A stretch of 64,000 nucleotides of DNA from contig BSBM01002089.1 of NCBI GenBank assembly GCA_027924585.1, positions 689,501-753,500 of the forward strand. Direction: 5' to 3'. The position numbers were made by a program, and so were the translations under genes. The notes below the pieces were generated by a model, which saw only the letters and a program-made list of their open reading frames with translations, searched no databases and had not been told where the DNA came from. Source of the DNA: Larix kaempferi (lineage: Eukaryota; Streptophyta; Pinopsida; Pinales; Pinaceae). Below, piece after piece: positions 9,502 to 22,376 of the stretch. The number at the start of each line of letters is the position of its first letter. Positions within the stretch are counted from its first letter, which is position 1.

Positions 9502-10144
9502 TGTGAAAAATGAATATTGACCTCCCAACTTCTGAGTTCCGAACTCTCAGGAAAATATAGTGATTAGGACATTTTGGAAGGTTGGAATAAACCAAATGAT
9601 CATCTCGACAATGCCATTCGTCAATGACGGGCCCATAAGTGAATTAGAATACGATTGATGATGTACATCAGGTCCAAAGCACCAGAGTGATGATATCGAG
9701 AACCAAATTTTGGGAAACAAAATTAAACAAGCAAACTTTCCCACATTGCTCATCCCGAAGTTGTGGATCGGAAGCAGGATCAAATCAAGAAAAATAAATA
9801 TCCAGTCTAATCTGGATTAGAAGGTATGAATAAAAGAAATCTTCAACTCAATAGAGGAATTGAAAGATGTCTAAAACAATCAAGACACAAACATGATCCC
9901 AATATGGTTGAATCAACATAGTGGATCAAGGAATGAATTGATCAGATGGATATCGGTTGTCAAGCAAATCAAGCTAGAGATGAGGTGAAAAATATTTCAT
10001 ACGATGATTGGTGAAATTAAACTCAAAATAAATTGAACCAAGATCCATCAAACTAAAGAAGGGCAATTATTGATTTTGAAAATTTTAAGTGGGGGGGCCT
10101 TCATTTTGGGCTGAAAATGTAGGGGATTTGCTATAGCTACAACA
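9502..10144 (-). repeat. Truncated left LTR of element X
   Basis: This 643-bp stretch aligns in direct orientation with 22720-23349; shared phrases include ATTGACCTCC, TCTGAGTTCCGA and AATTATTGATTTTGAAAA. Both copies end in ACAACA, as expected for the CA end of an LTR read on plus. The left copy begins where the gene-fragment cluster ends, so its outer part is missing. No coding capacity is seen; the open frame at 9547-9783 (-) is inside the LTR and has no family features. Confidence 0.65.
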
Positions 10145-10603
10145 AATGGTAGCTCACTGGGATGAGGCAATTATCTATGTCCAATAAAAGATAGAGTTTT
10201 TGGTTGTACAAGAAGATTAAAGATAAGGCATTCAACAAAAGAAAACTTACCTTATACCATGGGTACCACATCTGGAAACCAACATCTAAAAATTGCACTA
10301 GTTGTAATAAATTTTTAAATATAACATTCTAAATATCAACTTAAATGCAAAGATAACATATATATTCAGATTCCCATAAAAAATATTAGTCATCAAAAAA
10401 TACCATAATGAAAAATTTGTAATGGCTACAAAATGTTATGATTCGATTTACCTCTAACACTGCTTCCAACGAGCATCTATAGCCCCGACAGGGTTTCCTT
10501 TTAACCCAATCTAGTCGCTTTGATCCCATCCATCAAATATAGATGCATAGTTTTAAAATGTTTTTGATCAAATAATCTTTATAGGAGCTAACTAAAGGAA
10601 AAT

Positions 10604-11070
10604 GGCCTGGCTTGATGACCAGATAATGAAATCGTTATTCATAGAGACTTACAGAAGTGAACAAATCAGCTTGTGATAAGACCTCTTGTCCCCCAACTCT
10701 TAAGTTGGGATCCATTACCCTAGCTTGGTGACCAGATAAAGATAATTTCAATCTACAAGAATCTATGATCATGAACCAGACGGATCATGATGAGACCTCC
10801 TATCCTTCAATTAACACTTTAGGCTTAATTTTTTCATAATTTCTCATTTCTAAGAAATGATCTATAGGCCACTACCCTGACTTGGTGATCAGCTAATGGT
10901 AATTTCATTCACAAGTATCTACAAAGATGAACAATTTGGCTCATGATGAGACCTCTTGTTCTTCATCCTTTCAGCTGGGAGCCATTACCTTGGCCTGGTA
11001 ACCAAATATGGTAATGTCATCCTATAGACACCTATGATCATGAATATGTCGGCTCATGATGAGACCCCCA
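10604..11070 (+). repeat. Complex repeat, four units of about 113-155 bp
   Basis: Units start near 10604, 10716, 10873 and 10986. Each has a variant of CTTGGTGACCAGATAATGG, then AATTTCATTC, an ATCTATGATCATGAA-like part, then CTCATGATGAGACC and TCTTGT. The third unit is longer through an AT-rich insert. The array lies near the 3' end of element X (element on minus), in a region corresponding to the 3' untranslated part. Confidence 0.8.
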
Positions 11071-11968
11071 ATCTTGCATCTAAGCCCTTAGAAATGATTT
11101 ATTGTAAAGAAATTTGATTTTGTTAATCTCATAAGAGATTACTTAATGGATGGGGAAGCATAGCAAGAATCTCCTTCAGAGCGCGGGATGGTGTCAAGAG
11201 GTTTGTGTTGATAATAGTACTTTCCATAATCTATTGCTCCTATAGAGGGTAACTGACTAAACAGATTTTCCAAAATTTGAATGAGTGAGAGACTTTGCGT
11301 AATGATATGTAATAGTTGAATGAAAATGTAGGCTATGCAGCCCTATTTGAGATAAAGGCTTTAAGAAATATAAAAAATTTCCACCGTGGGAAAGGGTTAG
11401 GTCCTTCTAGATTATAACCTTAAAAAAATCAAGTACAAGAATTCTAAAATAAAGAGGCTCAAACAACTGACTTAACCTACAGTCCCATCTAATTTAAGGT
11501 TAACAACTCCCTATATCGAAAAAGACTAAATAAGGTTGATGATTGGAAACTAAGAGTTGTAAAACCTTTAAATTTGCTCATTCATGATAAAATCAACATT
11601 TGATCTTCTACTCTCGAAACAAATGACACACCTCAAATATCCAAAAGCAAAAAGAGAGCTTAAAAATACGAATTCCACTTTAACCACTCAAACTTGAAAA
11701 GGAAAATGAAAACAATCATATCTAAAAAATATTTAAAAATTAAACACGCTAGGCCTTGAATTAACCAATTATCTTCACAAAAAAATGAAAATATGGAAAT
11801 CACAATTTGGTTGTATCAAAATGAAAATCAAATTATGAGGGATAGAGTGAAATTAAGTTAAATTTATTGATCGTATGAAAATTTTACATTATTTCCCCTA
11901 TTGAAATTGTGATTGTGATGAACATCATTGTTGTAAGAGATAATAAGTCAATTTGGACCCCTTATTTA

Positions 11969-14900
11969 AAATTATTTACATAAAGGAAAATTAAAAAAAA
12001 TAGAGAGAATTGAAAAAAAAAATGACCCTAGGCACAGTTATGATGTCAATTTTCAGGATAAACAAGGAACATCCATTGAGTGACTCAATAAAAGATAAAA
12101 TAATGAGGATCAAAACATACTGAAGGTCACATATATCCTTCGTAAACATTCGTGCTTCAAATTTTGTGGAAGCAATCACATATAATCATTGTATAAATAA
12201 ATCATAACAATAAATGATTAAAAATAAAGATTTTGAAACACAATGTTTAGTAGAGGTAGGGATGAAAATCAGAATATTACCTATTTGCTCATTTCAAATG
12301 TTCTTACTTCCCAATATAATAAATCGATCATATTAGAACACTTTCTAATAAAGCCAAAATAATGAGATAAAATGTTTTGATGAATATGATAATAGACAAG
12401 AAAACAAATGACAAGTAAGAAATGCAATGACACTTCCCTGAGTAATATCCTTCCTTTATCCCAAAGAATGGAGCGATGCTCCATAACTATATTATTAAAA
12501 TGCATGAAATAAATCTAATCTATTTAATAAACCAAAACTAATTAGCCTACACCTACTTTACACTACTCTAATAATAAAAAAACTAGGTAAAACCGAATTT
12601 CCAGTGCAACCATTGAAGTAATTTGGAATCTGCAAAATAAAACAAGTTATACATCGGAATTGAAAATTGTAACTTTTGAAATCCAAAAATTTGAAAAACT
12701 AAACTAAATTTCTTATTTACAATAGCACGAAAAGTATAAGATAAAAATTTGTTCAACAATGCTTCTTCCAACCATACGTTAATTGGATCATCAAAATTAG
12801 TTTGGAAATCGTTTGATACTAGCAATACTTCAATAGGTAGATTACAAGCATTATCAAGGTAAAAATTGAAAGTAAACTTATCAGAATATGAATTTGAAAT
12901 TTCAGAGGTGGAGAATTTTTCAATTGAAAGAAAATATACAGATCAGACTCTTGAAAATCATAAGTACAAGTTCCATCCTATTGATCATGATTCTCATTCT
13001 TCAAATAGGCAAGTGTATGAGGTTTGTTCATTTTCAGATTATTCAATAGAATATTTTTACTTAGAACAAATATTCTAGAAATCAATTTTGATTTCATCCA
13101 ACTCATCCTCCAATGACCTATTATTTTCATGTTCTTCAAAAAAATCAGATTTAAAAGATAAGGATGAAAGATATTCAAAATCAGATTCCTCAAAATGAGT
13201 GGAATCAACAATATGTTCTTTAAAATATGGATTATAACTAGTTTCTTCAAAAGTTTCTACATTAAGATCCTTGGTTCGATCAAATGAAGAAGAGTGAATA
13301 TCAGTTATGTAAAGGGGACCTTTTAAATGATTAAAAATAAATGATAAATCCTCTCCATAATTCCCTAGATCTTCACTTCCATTTAAAATTGGATTGTTAT
13401 GATTAAATTTTGAAAATGGAAAATACGCAAAATCAAACCATGCACATTGTTCATTTCATAGGTTAGAAGCATTAGGAGTAATATTTTCTTCACAATTTTC
13501 AGGTTTAGATTCTAGACAGTGATAGGAAGAGGTATAGAATTCATTGTACCTACATTCATTTGGAGAAGAAAATTCAAAATCAGAATTTGCAGCAAACTTT
13601 GTTTTTTTGTTCAAGGAAGATGTAAGATTCTGTATAATAAATTCATTACATAAAGCCTTCACATGTTCTTCTAGCTGAGCAATTTTTGAAATGTTTGGTT
13701 CCTCCTTAATAGTTTCTTCATCCTATGAAAAAGAAGAAGGAAAGAATTCTATAAAGGATACCTTTTTAAGTTTTTCTCTAGACCTTGGGCATCCTTGCAT
13801 GCTTCATTGAAATATGTTATCCCCTAATGTAAAAGGAACATAGCTAGAGTCTTAGGGAGATATTTAACATACCAACAAAAATGAGTTCTACTGAAGGTAT
13901 GTATGATTTTAAGTCAAAAATATTTGGCATGCTATAATTCAGGAAAAGGAGCAGGAGTAAGCAAATAATAAAGTAAATGAATCCTACCTTAATTAATCAG
14001 GATTGTAAAAAACAAAGAAAGAGTTAATCTTGAATCTAACATCAAACCAAAACGAGTCGAACCAAATTGGCTAATCAACTTGTGCGAAAAAGAAATGTAT
14101 GGTTTTGTGATATAGAAAATAATGTAAAAAGGAATAATCATATCAAATCTCCATGGAGTATAGAATAAATGATTGAATGAATAATTGCATTGAGAGCCCT
14201 TTTAAATCAATTATTTTAAATTAGAATCAAAACTAATATTTATCATATAAGACTTCCATCCAACAAGGCTTCTGTTTTTAAAATTATTTACAACAAGAAA
14301 ATGAAAATAAAACACTAAAACTAATCCTAAAATTTATTGTACAGTTATGAGGATAAATTCCAGGATATGTGAAATACATGCCTTAGCCACTAATAAAAAA
14401 GGAAGACAAAAATAAATAAATAAAATTGAATGATTGAAAAATTATCAACATTTACCAATTGTCCCCTTTAACTATTTGCTTTTAAAATTTTGAAGAGTGA
14501 CCGTATGCATAAACATCAAATGATATTAATAATTGGTTTTATGATATGACTAATGGAAGTGTGATTTAAAATGCAAGCCTAGTTATTTTCTTGTTCAAAT
14601 TGTTCGTACTTGCCATACTTTCCATTTATACTAAGTGTTTTTACAATATAGTCGAAAGCAATTTTAAAACTTGAAAATATGACTAAAATAGAAACATGTA
14701 AATGACAAGAAAGACGATAAATAACAAATAAGAAGGACAATGGTAGCTTCCATGTTAATGTACCGCTTCAATATTGCTTCATAACTATGTTATCGAAACA
14801 AGAAAACAAACCTATCTACAAAAACTCAAATGCAGACTAATTAAACTAAATCTACACCTACTCTACTACTTAATATGCAAAAATACTAAGTGAAATTAAA

Positions 14901-15080
14901 TTTCCAATGAAGCCAATCAAATAACTTTAGTTCTGCAAGACAAAAGAAATTGCATATCAACATTGGAAATAATAATACTTGTGATGCAAAAAACTAAAAA
15001 ATTAAATCTAGTTTCTTATTTACAAAAGGTGATGAAAAAAATTATTTAGGAAGGATTCTTCCAACCATAGATAGATCAAA
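11969..15080 (-). repeat. Old internal duplication in element X (11969-12800 and 14280-15080)
   Basis: The two stretches align with an offset of about 2.3 kb. Shared landmarks are AAATTATTTACA, ACAGTTATGA..TC..GGAT, GACAAGAAA..AATAACAAGTAAG-like phrases, CCATAACTAT(A/G)TTAT, CTACACCTACT and CTTCTTCCAACCAT. On minus, each contains a short frame with WLEE(A/S)(L/F)LN(K/N)F. They are diverged and indel-rich, so the duplication is old. No family was recognised for the shared peptide. Confidence 0.6.
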
Positions 15081-15963
15081 TCATAAGAATTAGATTGGAA
15101 GTGATTTAAAACTTGTGGAGATTGAATGGAGTGGGTGATGGAAAATTTGATTAGATAATAATAAAAAAGAGGCATGCCAAGATTATGATCGGAAAAATCC
15201 GAAAAGTAAAAAATAAAAATAAAAATTGAAGTACGGGATATTTTATTTAAGTAAATATCAATATTATTAAATCTAAAATTGAGTTTTGACATTACCTTGG
15301 AGTGAAGAATCTCACATTCCCTTTCAAATCCATGATATTTTGACGAATCGATTAATTTACAGTGGAAACATTAGTATCATCAAAATCTAAGACATCATGA
15401 GAAATAATTTTATCCTCTAACTTAAACTCCTTAATGTCATCAGATGAATATTATTTATGTGATTCATAAGTGATGTTAGTAACAAAATTATTCTCTCCCT
15501 TATCATCTTGAGGTATATTAAAATGAATAGCAAGATCTCCCTCATTTTTCAGAAGAAAAAAAATTACTTTCCATCAAATTAGAATCTGACCATAGTGGAG
15601 TGTGAACTTGATCATTAGTATTAAAATACACACTATGATCAGAAAATAGATTGGGATACAAAGTGTGATTCATAATGTAAAAATTTAAATGCTTCCCTAT
15701 TGTCATAATATTCGTGATTAGTTATTTCAAGAGAAACATTATTCGATAAATTTTGGGAAAAAGTGAGGATTGTTTCATTAAGAGAGGAAGAAAATAAAGT
15801 GTCACTATGCATGCAACTCACTTACATATGTAAGCTTGGAGTTTAAAGGCATTGAGTCCCTTTTAGATACAAAAAGAGTTTCAGAATCGTTTTTTGATAC
15901 ACTAATTGAATTGTTATATTGTTTTTCCTGTAAACCTAACTCTTGTTGTTATGTGTTATTAGA

Positions 15964-16550
15964 CTAAATAGAATTTGAATTTGAATCTAAATTTGAATAT
16001 AGTAAAGTGATATCTTTATTGACATGCATATCATGAAGTAAATCTTCTCTATGTTCATAGTTAATTTCCTGATGATATATGTTAGAAACAGAATTAAGAT
16101 ATAAAATCATAATTGATAGTCCCTCTGCGTAAATTTGATCTTCCTCATGAAATCTAAAATGAATTGAAATAAATATTGCAAAGAAAGCATTGGGATACTC
16201 ACCTTCATGTCGACGAAGATTATCGATTCCGTACCTTAATTCCTCATAATTGTAATCTTCATGAGTATCGATGAACAACTCCATGAATAAATTGATTTGA
16301 CTGGGAACATTTCAAACAAGCCTCGAATTCTTCCTCTAAAAGTAATGGTTAAAAACCTGCATAACTCACTTTCATCCCATATATATAAATTATTGCAAAT
16401 AAGATTAAAATTGGATAAATGATGAAATGAAGATATTTTACCTTCTCCATCAAAACTCAAATCTTGTAAGAGATTAACTGCTTTTCCAGGAATACCTCCA
16501 GCAAGCCCGGGAAAACTCAAAGCATGTTCTAGAACAGTAATAGGATCCAT
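15964..16550 (-). pseudogene. Retrotransposon gag (element X), frameshifted
   Basis: From ATG at 16550 (minus) the protein starts MDPITVLEHALSFPGLAG and GIPGKAVNLLQDL. It then has a gag-fold region with LCRFLTITFRGRIRGLFEMF and SIYSW. A frameshift near 16270 moves to a second frame with THEDYNYEELRYGIDNLRRH and ISIHFRFHEEDQ. This order (C-R-x-F-x-L-T-L-x-G-R-x-x-x-W-F, S-I-x-S-W, then D-L-R-x-H, F-x-x-R-F) is typical of the Retrotrans_gag domain of plant Ty3/gypsy elements. No zinc knuckle is evident downstream. The start lies about 60 bp inside the primer-site-like sequence, as expected for gag. Confidence 0.75.
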
Positions 16551-16605
16551 TTTAAAATAGATCAATTTAAAAGAAATAGCTCAAGAGATATTACTTTCCA
16601 ATTGG

Positions 16606-16621
16606 CCTCCTTCTAGCACCA
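16606..16621 (-). promoter_or_regulatory. Primer-binding-site-like sequence of element X
   Basis: On minus, the LTR ends ...CAACA, followed by AA and TGGTGCTAGAAGGAGG. The two-base spacer and the TGG start fit a tRNA primer site. I cannot name the tRNA from memory with confidence. Confidence 0.5.
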
Positions 16622-19496
16622 TTTGTTGACGCCTGGAACTGACCCAAATGTCAATGCAAGGGAGATAACCCAGTTGAAGGCTTCAGATAACCCTGCACAA
16701 GGATTACCTTATCCTAAAGTTGTTTGGTGTGGCTAACTCCGACGGGTTTTACAGCTCCATTAGCTGCTAAGTGGGATTGCTACTCAAAGAGGATACTTTC
16801 AATCATATCTGCAACTAATTCTTGAATGCAATCCTAATATAATATAACTTATAATCTAAGATGAAAATTAGATCCTATTAGAAACCAAGTTTGTTCTAAC
16901 CAGTTCATGTTGTCCTGCTAATCTATGATAAATGACAAATATGCTCATTCAGATAAATTGACAAAATAAAAGTAAAAATGCTCTTTTATAAACGGGTCAT
17001 TCTAAAGAGAGATTGTAATAATTAATATTCTGAGAAAATATTCCAAGATGTGTAATTGATTATCAGGCCGATAAATCATATCTACATCAATCAACAAGTT
17101 ATATAAACTAAAAGCTATGCAATAAACAATTATGAGGAAGAAATCGAGATCATGCTTATCACAAATTAAACAAGGTTAGTACTGTAATTGATTATAGCTT
17201 CTGAAGACTAAACACAGCCAAAAAAATATGAACATAAGATAACAATTAGCATGTTCTAAAGAGGAATTGCAGAATTGAACTGTAAAATGAGAATTAAAAA
17301 TGTAAAAAAAATGTTATTTGCTAATGAATCTAGTGTTGAAATTAAAAAATATTTCAGATCTGATCAACTGGCTCTGAGAGACATTATAGAGTTTCATCTA
17401 CAGATCCCAACGATAAACCATAAACATAAAAATTATTAACAAGTCTACATTGCAAAGAATAAACATCATTTTCTCTGGAGATCCCCCCTCCTCTTTCATA
17501 TTAGATTACCATTTATATAAAATGAATGACTAGCAAGATAAGATCATCTCCCCAATTCCTGAGCTAACTGGTTGAGTTGTTCCATTTAGCAAATCCATCC
17601 ACAGAAAAAATCTAAGAAATTGCATTTTGGAAAACGAGTCAGAACTCCCAAATAACACATTTTTGGGGAATTGTGCTTCCAATTTAGCTAATTGGGCTCA
17701 TTTTGCGCAGACCTATGTCTTGGATTTTCCAGATTCATCTTCATCGCTCTAGAGATCATGTCCGAAAATCACTATTTTTCAACTTGAAATATCTTTTATT
17801 CCTCATGATCTGAGATGTTAATTGATTTATTCAAATCCAAATCCACACTTGTATAGTTAAAAGAGATATTAAAATCAATATACATCATTTCAAATCAAAA
17901 GAAACAAACGTAAATCAATAAAAATCTTTTTGTAAATCAAATCATAACCAAAATAGGAAAGTCTAAATCAAATTCGAAATTGATTATTCAAGAAGATTTG
18001 TGGGGTGGCTAAACTATCCTTTGGAAAATTGATCTTCCCAAATCATTCATCATCCTACTAGTTTTCCAACAAGCTATCTTGGGCTCAATTTGGACCTCTA
18101 GAACTCAAGATATAGCTCCCATAAGTTAATACTCAGCACGTGTTGATTAAATTATTGGATGAATTATGACCGTTGATTTGAATGTTGAATTCATTATCCC
18201 ACATGCACTGGGAAAAAGAAGTTTCATGTGTTTGTAGAAAATATAGGGAATACATAGACCATAGGGCCCACATTAAATATTTTTCCAAAAGAATAAAATC
18301 AAAATTAATAAAGAAAAACAATTAAAAATCAAAACAAATATTTCCTAATTCACATAAAAATTAAAAGAAAATCCAATAAAAATAATAAAACATACCAACC
18401 TTGAGATGAAAACTCACGTAAAGAAACCAAAATAATTTATAAGGTAATTCTTAGGAAACAAAATATTGGAAACATAATACATATATAGGAAATTAATCAC
18501 TCCAATAATATGGGAGAATTAATAAATCCCACAAATAGATTTCCAATAGAATCATTTTCTAAAAATGGAATACCAAAAATGGTTTAAGTTCTAATTACAA
18601 TAATTCATTTTGCACAATAATAAATATCTCTTAATTTACAAAAGGGAATACTAGATATTTTATACCTTCAATATCAAATTAAACTTATTAAAAGGAAAAT
18701 GCCATCCATGATCAAATGCTTTTATGTTTCACTTTTGTAAATGGGCTAAAATATATGTGTTTTTTTTAAAATGTTGGCTTTATAAAATCAAATTGTGCTC
18801 GTTCATCATATAGGTTTAATAAAAATATATTTTCAAGCTCACAAATTAATTAAATCAAAACCAAAGCATGATCATGAATATTAAAAATCATTTGAATAAG
18901 TTTAAATCAAACATAAAAAAATATTAAGCGAATCTAAGCAAACAAACTTTAAAAATAATATAATTATTAACAAAATATCATGATTCTAGACATGCGAAAA
19001 TAAAAATAAGACTCAATCAAACTCAAATATCAAACTAATGAAATATCTAGACTCGTGAAAGGAGAAATCAAATGATCAATCAAAATCCCAAAATTGAAGT
19101 AATAACCAGCCATCATTCCACATAATCATCTTATATCGTGAAGACCAAAGCTAAGTGAGGGATGTGAAGAGAAACATGGTAGCCTACCCAGAGCATGGAA
19201 CCAACTCAATCAAATCCAAAGAGTAAATGCAAGCATGATAAAACAAGCAAGAAATGGAATTAGTGCATGTAGCAAGATTAATATTGATCCAGAAGGTGTT
19301 ATAAAATAATCAACCCAATAATAGAACTAATCAATGATTGAAACACTTTGCATATAATGGAAATGTCCATAATAATCATGTGTCGACATATCCCACTAGT
19401 TGGTCAATCAAGAATCAAAACTCAAATAAATCAAGTAAATTTAAAAAACACAGACCCAAAACATCAATTAGAAAAATATAAAAATGTTACGGGTTC

Positions 19497-19711
19497 TGCA
19501 GTGAACGTATCCGTTCACTAAGTTAATAGTCGAATATGACTCTCATATTGAAAAATAGATAAGAATAATATATTGATTGATTATATAAAAAATACAATAA
19601 GATCGCCTTTTATAGGGCTTGATCCAACATTGTGAAGGGTTACGCCCTTTCACTAGTAACCTAATAATCTCTTAATTTATAAATAATAATATTAAATAAA
19701 TATTCATAGCA
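19497..19711 (-). repeat. 3' LTR of gag-only element
   Basis: 215 bp, TG...CA on plus. It contains an inverted repeat around GTGAAGGGTTACGCCC and TTTCAC near 19635-19656, and TTTTATAGGG, which could serve in promoter or termination function. Confidence 0.9.
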
Positions 19712-19727
19712 TTGCCTTCCCCTTTTT
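19712..19727 (-). promoter_or_regulatory. Polypurine tract of gag-only element
   Basis: On minus the sequence AAAAAGGGGAAGGCAA directly precedes the 3' LTR, as expected for the plus-strand DNA primer. Confidence 0.8.
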
Positions 19728-19772
19728 GAAAGCTTTGCCCTCAAATCTTGAGTATTTTCCTAATGTCGTCCT

Positions 19773-21273
19773 TCATTCAGATTCAGTGTCGGTATTAGAA
19801 TCGGACGCAATTTCTTGTGTAGAGACTTGCACTTCCTTTCCATTGATGATTTTGCACTGTATTGTTTGATTGTTCCTACATTTATGGCCTGGGATCCAAT
19901 CATCACCGCATCGACGACATATGTTTTTATTCTTTTTTCTATTATCAGAGTAACTGTTAGATGACTTTGATCTATTTTCCATTTCATAGGCATATGATTG
20001 AGGTTTGTGGCATTGATGACCGGGTGACCAAGTATCTGCACAGTACCTACATTATGTCTCTTTTTCTTGTCGATAATGGTTATCACCTCTTGTTTTTATT
20101 CCTTCCAATTTGGGTTCTGCGGCTTTTGCTTTATGTCTTGCTACCTCTACATTAGGTATGTCATGTAACTTTAACTCTTTTTGGAGGTACGGTTTTAGAC
20201 CTCCTAAATAGGTTTCGAGTCTTTGTTTGTTGGACAACCCAAATACTCGTGTCGATAAGGATTCCCACTGATGTGTGAATTCCTCAACACTTCCAATCTG
20301 TTGTAATCTGGTAAGTTTACTGAAAAATTCATCTTCTTTGATACCTTGAAACCTATTACAAAAATCATTTTTGAACAAGTTCCAGGTGTAGGAAAAATTG
20401 TCTCTTCCACCATAAGTACCAATTATAGGCGTACCCTTCCATATGCATTGACGCATATTTCACCTTCTCCTCGTCAGATTGAATATTGTAAATGTCGAAA
20501 TATTCTTCTGCTTTGTTTAGCCAAGCAACGCATTGGTCTTCACTTCCATTGTATTTTGACAACTCTATTTTTGCCTTAGGTGGGTACACTATGTAAGGGT
20601 GATATTGATTCCCTTTTGCTTTATGGTTTGATGGTGGATCGGAACTACTGGATGACATAAGTGACATATTTGAACTGCCTCGTTGTTGGTGGTGATTTTT
20701 GTTTTTTTTATTCTCTACTATCTTACTGATAGATTCTATTTGGCTGTTTAATCGTGCCTCCATATCTGGCAGTACTTTTGTTTCTATCTCTTGCTTAAGC
20801 GTCGCATTGTTAATCTTTATTTCTTTTTGCAATTCTTCTTGATTCTTGGCAAGTGCTTCCTGTGTGAAAATATGAAATGAGGCATCTAGCATGTCTGGAC
20901 TACTGACTTGGTCTGTCTTAGGCATTAGTCTTTGTAACATCTCCATTAATATATTATGGTTCTGCATCAAGGTGCTCAAGTTCTGGGTTATGGTGTTTAT
21001 GTTTTGAGTCATAACACTCATTTTGTCATCCAAGTCTTTTTGTTTTTCATTCAGAGTGTCAAATTTTTCACTCAACCTTCTTTCTAGTACCAGAACAACT
21101 TCATCTTTAATTTCTTTTTTAAGCACGGCATTGTTATTTTTCATCTCTTCCTTTAAATCTTCTTGAAACACTTTCTCAAGTTTGTCCATTCTAGAGTTTA
21201 GACCTTCGACGATTTTTAAATCTCTAATTTGGTCTTTTTCTAATTTTTCTAGTCGGTCTCATAACTCGGCCAT
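19773..21273 (-). pseudogene. Gag of the gag-only element, with stops and one frameshift
   Basis: The probable start is the ATG at 21273 (MAEL), followed at once by an in-frame TGA (21261-21259); the frame then continues through RLEKLEKDQIRDL. The N-terminal 170 residues are Lys/Glu-rich and predicted coiled coil. Then come a Ser-rich linker and the gag core KIELSKYNGSEDQCVAWLNK and EYFDIYNI. A frameshift lies near 20440, after YASMHMEGYAYNWY. The second frame gives a gag C-domain with VEEFTHQWESLSTRV and YLGGLKPYLQKEL. After a TAA at 20052, two zinc knuckles follow in frame: CRYCADTWSPGHQC and CRRCGDDWIPGHKC. The protein would package element RNA. The frame ends at 19773, only 62 bp from the LTR, leaving no room for protease. 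Confidence 0.85.
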
Positions 21274-22361
21274 GATTCTTGACCTGGTGTGGGGAGGTGA
21301 ATATTTGGAATCAATCTTGGAGTAAGGATAAGAGTTAGCGGAGGGATAAAATAATAATACAATAAATATTATTAAATTATAATAATAATTTATTATATAT
21401 TAAAAATAATAATACAATAAATATTATTAAATTATAATAATAATTTATTATATATTAAAAATAATAATACAATAATTATTATTTAAATTATAATAAAAAA
21501 TTTATTATATATAAAAAAATATGATAATAAAAAATTTATTATTATTAACTTTTTTTTTGTTTGATTGGTGCAGGTCGCTCGGAGTGGGGGGAGATGATAG
21601 TGGGGAGGCGACGGTGGAATGGGGCGATGGCGATGGGAAATGGGGGAAGGGAACGAGGCAGAGAGGGATTGTGAAGCTGGAGGGCGGGCACGGACGTTGC
21701 AGCACAGGAGGGAGGGACGCAGTAGGGTTGAGGATGGAGGGCTTGCGCGTAGGCGAGTGGGAGGAGGTGGATTGGTGGTGGCTGCGCGGGAGTGGAGATG
21801 CAGCAGGGTTTGTGGGGATGGGAGACGTAGGGAATGAAGAAATGATGGAGGGCGGAGGTGATGGACGTGGGGGTGGTGGGAGATGGAGGGCGGGGGTGGT
21901 GGCGTGTGCAGGCGCGGGGATGGTGGCGTGGAAGTGGGGACGGCGTGCAGGAGAGGGAGGGGGGGAACGTGATCGAGGTGGTGATGGCGTGTGCAGGCGC
22001 AGAGAAGGGGGGGCATGAATGGAGGTAACGAAAAGCGTGAGGAAATAGGAGGCAGCGGGGAGCTGCAGAATGAGCGTGGAGGGTGGCAGCAGTGAAGGCA
22101 CAGGGATTTAGAGAGCTAGGGGTGAAGGGGAGTGAGCAGGCGGCGGTGTGGAGGTGTGCAGGGCTACCGAGAGGAGACCAATGCATGGAATATGGAGATG
22201 GTGGAGCTGCGTGCGCGTGTGAATTGGATGGAGGAGTAAGCAGCGGAAAAAATCAGGAATTGATGAGCTGAGTCTGAGCTCAGAGTAGGATATGTGAGCC
22301 GAAACCAAGCTCGATAGTAGGAGGAGCCGAATCGGAGCTCAGGTTGAAGGAGCCAAAACCA
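21274..22361 (-). other. Leader of gag-only element with GC-rich, strand-biased block
   Basis: Between the primer site and gag lie about 1.1 kb. From about 21570 to 22270 the plus strand is strongly purine/G-rich. All three minus frames are open for roughly 530-640 bp here and plus frames are open as well, so the long Pro/Ser/His-rich frames reflect composition and probably not genes. It contrasts sharply with the surrounding AT-rich DNA. Confidence 0.6.
21349..21530 (+). repeat. 55-bp AT-only tandem repeat, about three units
   Basis: The phrase ATAATAATACAATAA recurs at 21351, 21406 and 21461 with 55-bp spacing, with TTATTATATATTAAAA in each unit. It lies in the leader just upstream of gag on the minus strand. 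Confidence 0.85.
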
Positions 22362-22374
22362 GGCTCTGATACCA
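22362..22374 (-). promoter_or_regulatory. Primer binding site, initiator tRNA-Met type
   Basis: On minus the sequence TGGTATCAGAGCC starts two bases after the 5' LTR. TGGTATCAGAGC is the standard plant primer site complementary to initiator tRNA-Met. Confidence 0.9.
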
Positions 22375-22376
22375 AA

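Larger units (their letters stand above)
10145..16623 (-). mobile_element. Internal region of gypsy-like element X
   Basis: Read on the minus strand, the element starts with a primer-site-like sequence (16606-16621), then gag (15964-16550), then about 5.8 kb of AT-rich DNA with only short open frames. I find no protease, RT, RNase H or integrase motif, so X looks non-autonomous or heavily eroded. The region contains a four-unit complex repeat (10604-11070) and an old internal duplication with a spacing of about 2.3 kb. Flanking LTRs are at 9502-10144 (truncated) and 16624-23349. Confidence 0.6.

Noticed and set aside
12583-15292. Paired minus frames sharing a WLEE(A/S)(L/F)LN(K/N)F phrase
   Set aside because: They are copies of an internal duplication in element X. 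The short peptides could be remnants of a polyprotein, but I could not match them to any retroelement domain, so I list only the repeat.
21483-22186. Overlapping long minus-strand frames rich in Pro, Ser and His, and matching plus-strand frames rich in Gly, Arg and Glu
   Set aside because: All frames are open at once because of strong base bias. They show no domain and lie in the leader of a retroelement, so I treat them as composition artefacts.
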